This document shows positions 61,829 through 64,000 of a stretch of 64,000 bases of DNA, piece after piece (the stretch's first letter is position 1; the number at the start of each line of letters is the position of its first letter). The position numbers were made by a program, and so were the translations under genes. Source of the stretch: UKL13-2 sp044229235 (GTDB lineage: Bacteria; Pseudomonadota; Gammaproteobacteria; Burkholderiales; Usitatibacteraceae); contig JBGATH010000024.1 of the NCBI GenBank assembly GCA_044229235.1, positions 7,224 through 71,223 of the forward strand, written 5' to 3'. Under the pieces are notes generated by a model. That model saw only the letters and a list, made by a program, of their open reading frames with translations, did not search any database and was not told where the DNA came from.

Positions 61829-62258
61829 TGATGGTCACGTGCCCGGTCAGCCAATCGACATCCACTTCGAAGTTGCGGCCGCCCGCGCCGACCGTGACGC
61901 GGCCGCCGTTCGATGATCCATCGGGATAAAAGCGAATGACGCCCACCTTGTCGCTCACCAAGTCAGCCTGCGAGGTGTAAAGCTTCACGTCCAGCTTGTC
62001 GTTGAGCTTGTGTACGCGCGTTTCCTCGCCCACCGTGAATTCGCGGCTGTCCAGGTCCAGCTTCAAGGCAGACTCGCGCCGCTTGTTGATGGCTGTGTCG
62101 CGCGCCAGCCGCAAGCCCGTCGCCACGGCGCGAACGTTTGAACGCAGTTCCGCTCCCGTAACGCCGGAAAAGGCCATTTTCGGGATCAGCGTGTAGGCCA
62201 TCGCGATGATGATCAAAACCACCATCACTTCCAGCAGGGAAAAACCGCGTGCGCGCAT
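61797..62258 (-). CDS. gspH: Type II secretion pseudopilin GspH
   Basis: A 153-residue minor pseudopilin with a very short leader (RARG) before FSLLEVMVVLIIIAMAYTL, and the GspH-type segment LRSNVRAVATGLRLARDTAINKRRESALKLDLDSREF, then IRFYPDGSSNGGRVTV. It is 18 bp downstream of gspG. Confidence 0.87.
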   Translation of the reverse strand: MRARGFSLLEVMVVLIIIAMAYTLIPKMAFSGVTGAELRSNVRAVATGLRLARDTAINKRRESALKLDLDSREFTVGEETRVHKLNDKLDVKLYTSQADLVSDKVGVIRFYPDGSSNGGRVTVGAGGRNFEVDVDWLTGHVTINEAPADAARG

Positions 62259-62276
62259 GGGTTTCAGGAACCGGGA

Positions 62277-62714
62277 TCACTCCCAGGACTTGATGTCCTT
62301 GTTGGGTATGGCATCGCCGCCCTCCTGACCGTCGGAACCCAGCGACACGATTTCATACGGACGATTGTCGCTGCCCGGCGAACGGTAGACCAGCTCATTT
62401 TTCCAAGGGTCCTTTAGCGCGTCGGCATTCTTCACGTACGGGCCGACCCAGTTGGTCACGCCCGAAGGTTGTTGAATGAGCGCCTTGAGCCCTTCCTGCG
62501 TCGTGGGATAGCGCCCGGTGTCGAGCTTGTACTGGTCGAGCGTGGCGCCGAGTTGCGTGATCTGGCTCCTCGCAACACGCCACTGTGCCTGGTCCTGCTT
62601 GCCGAAAATGTTGGTGGCGGCCCAGCCGACAATCAGGCCGATGATGGTGATGACGATGATGATTTCGATCAGCGAAAAGCCGGCCGAGCGGTACATGGAG
62701 CGGTGTGAGGTCAT
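62277..62714 (-). CDS. gspG: Type II secretion major pseudopilin GspG
   Basis: A 145-residue major pseudopilin from ATG 62714; the longer frame begins at TTG and lacks a ribosome-binding site. Cleavage site SAG before FSLIEIIIVITIIGLIVG. The typical GspG segments TLDQYKLDTGRYPTTQEGLKALIQ, YVKNADALKDPWKNELVYRSPG and YEIVSLGSDGQEGG are all present. It forms the pseudopilus fibre. Confidence 0.93.
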   Translation of the reverse strand: MTSHRSMYRSAGFSLIEIIIVITIIGLIVGWAATNIFGKQDQAQWRVARSQITQLGATLDQYKLDTGRYPTTQEGLKALIQQPSGVTNWVGPYVKNADALKDPWKNELVYRSPGSDNRPYEIVSLGSDGQEGGDAIPNKDIKSWE

Positions 62715-62740
62715 TTTCTGCCTGCCGTGTCGAGTCAAAA

Positions 62741-63985
62741 TTAGAAGGGCAAATCCATGAGGTCGAACATCGCGACCAGAATGGACATGATGATGCCGCC
62801 GATAAGCAGCGCCAAGCCGACGATCATCACCGGTTCCAGCAGCGCCAGCGCGCGCTTGACGGCAGAGGCCACCTCGCGGTCGTACACGTCCGCCACCTGG
62901 AACAGCATTTCGTCGAGCTTGCCGGTTTCCTCGCCAACGCCGATCATCTGCACGGCGAGCTTGGGGAATACCTGTGCCTCAAGCATCGGCTTGGCCATGC
63001 CGCGCCCCTCCTTGAGGTCGCGGGAAACTACATCGACCGCGCCGCGGAAAACCGCATTACCGAGCGTCTCCTTGAGAATCGCCAGGCCGGTCAGCAGCGG
63101 CACGCCATTGAGCAGCAGGGTACCGAGCGAGCGCGAAAAACGCGCCATCTCCACCTTTGCGATCAGATTGCCCAGAATCGGCCAACCCAAAAACCTGGCA
63201 TCCCAGCGGGCGCGCGACTCCGGCTGGGTGAGCGATCGACTGAGCAGCCAGATCGCAGCCATCACGCCGGCGAGCATCAGCGGCCAGTTCTTGCGCAGGA
63301 AAATGCCGGTAGTCAGCACCACGTCGGTGGCGAACGGCAGCGCCTTTCCGGACTGGTCAAAGATCTGCTTGAACTGCGGCACCACAAATACCACCAGGAT
63401 CAGCACCGACGCCACCGCCACCAGAAACAGGATGGCCGGATAGATCAGCGCCGACACCACGCTTTCCTTCAACTCGGCGGCACGCTCCATGTAATCCGCG
63501 AGCCGCATGAGCACATTGCCAAGGGAACCACCGGCCTCGCCGGCCTTCACCATGTTGATGTAGAAGCGAGAGAACACGTCGCGATGCGAATCCAGCGCCT
63601 TCGACAGCGCCGTGCCGCCGCGTACCTCGTTGCGGATCGCGGACAACAGCTCCGACACACTTTGCTTTTCCGACAGCCCGATGAGGATCTCCATGCTGCG
63701 ATCCAGCGGGAGCCCCGCGCGCAACAGCGTGGCAAGCTCGCGCGTGACCAGCGAAAGATCCGATTGCGAAACCTTGCCCCTGCGCGTCCATGAAAATCCT
63801 TCGCTTTTGCCGGCGACCGGCGCGCTCGCAGACTTGGGGCCGGCGGCGGTTACTTCGGCCGCGCGAATCGGGATCAGGCCCAGCGACTGCAGGTGCGCGA
63901 TCACGCCGGCGTGGGTGGCGCCTTCGAGCACGCCCTCCTTCACTTCGCCGCCGGGCGAAACCGCCTTGTACTGGAACATCGGCAT
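62741..63985 (-). CDS. gspF: Type II secretion inner-membrane platform protein GspF
   Basis: A 414-residue polytopic protein with two T2SSF domains (about 75-195 and 275-400) and three membrane segments. Landmarks are LVTRELATLLRAGLPLDRSMEIL, FYINMVKAGEAGGSLGNVLMRLADYMER, ARFSRSLGTLLLNGVPLLTGL and MIGVGEETGKLDEMLFQVADVYDREV. It opens the visible operon. At the right edge a TAA in minus orientation (63998-64000) could be the end of gspE, which is not seen. Confidence 0.94.
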   Translation of the reverse strand: MPMFQYKAVSPGGEVKEGVLEGATHAGVIAHLQSLGLIPIRAAEVTAAGPKSASAPVAGKSEGFSWTRRGKVSQSDLSLVTRELATLLRAGLPLDRSMEILIGLSEKQSVSELLSAIRNEVRGGTALSKALDSHRDVFSRFYINMVKAGEAGGSLGNVLMRLADYMERAAELKESVVSALIYPAILFLVAVASVLILVVFVVPQFKQIFDQSGKALPFATDVVLTTGIFLRKNWPLMLAGVMAAIWLLSRSLTQPESRARWDARFLGWPILGNLIAKVEMARFSRSLGTLLLNGVPLLTGLAILKETLGNAVFRGAVDVVSRDLKEGRGMAKPMLEAQVFPKLAVQMIGVGEETGKLDEMLFQVADVYDREVASAVKRALALLEPVMIVGLALLIGGIIMSILVAMFDLMDLPF

Positions 63986-64000
63986 GATCGGCCCCGGTTA

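Overview
The window is a GC-rich chromosomal segment of a Gram-negative proteobacterium, most likely a betaproteobacterium. The reasons are the glycolytic order gap-pgk-pyk-fba-purC, the zapA-6S RNA-EVE-domain order, betaproteobacterial-style -10 boxes (gcggTAAAAT before gap and fba), lipopolysaccharide (LPS) and O-antigen export genes, and a type II secretion operon. I found no rRNA, tRNA, CRISPR array, prophage or transposase gene. Many long antisense frames are only GC-rich shadows of real genes.

Positions 1-13000 hold the end of pyrB, a DUF559 nuclease-like gene inserted between pyrB and a catalytically dead dihydroorotase (pyrX), a secreted protein with a duplicated domain, oligopeptidase A, a DUF4124-glutaredoxin protein, exonuclease III, a GAF-PAS-PAS-GGDEF-EAL protein, and rdgB-hemW on the minus strand. 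Positions 12198-26061 are central carbon and purine metabolism (gap, pgk, pyk, fba, purC) interleaved with small lipoproteins, an XRE-like regulator, a secreted beta-propeller protein, a divergent membrane-bound ToxR-like regulator, and a DUF3667 membrane protein.

Positions 26070-36381 carry a BamE-like lipoprotein, an M20 peptidase, a TauE/SafE permease, lrgAB, an EVE-domain protein, 6S RNA, zapA with a small coiled-coil partner, a second PAS-GGDEF-EAL protein, a DUF1697 protein, and a cobalamin riboswitch in front of a BtuB-type receptor. Positions 36567-49428 are an LPS/O-antigen region: a heptosyltransferase-like GT9, a GT4, MsbA, an O-antigen ligase, three GT2 enzymes (one fused to TPRs), a TPR-GT41 (SPINDLY/OGT-like) enzyme, and a Wzt-Wzm ABC exporter whose ATPase has a C-terminal extension.

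Positions 49453-54447 encode envelope proteins of less clear role: a parvulin-type foldase, an Ig-like-repeat secreted protein, a probably abundant surface protein with a strong terminator, and a lipoprotein. From 54608 to the right edge runs a compact minus-strand type II secretion operon, gspF-G-H-I-J-K-L-M-(C-like)-D; gspE is presumably just outside the window.

The most unusual signals are a 69-bp palindromic repeat present in three ungapped intergenic copies, the DUF559 gene bounded by inverted repeats inside the pyrimidine operon, a 64-bp duplication of the 3' end of gap with an inverted spacer, the loss of metal ligands in PyrX, and a shared W-W/EPG domain in two unlinked secreted proteins.
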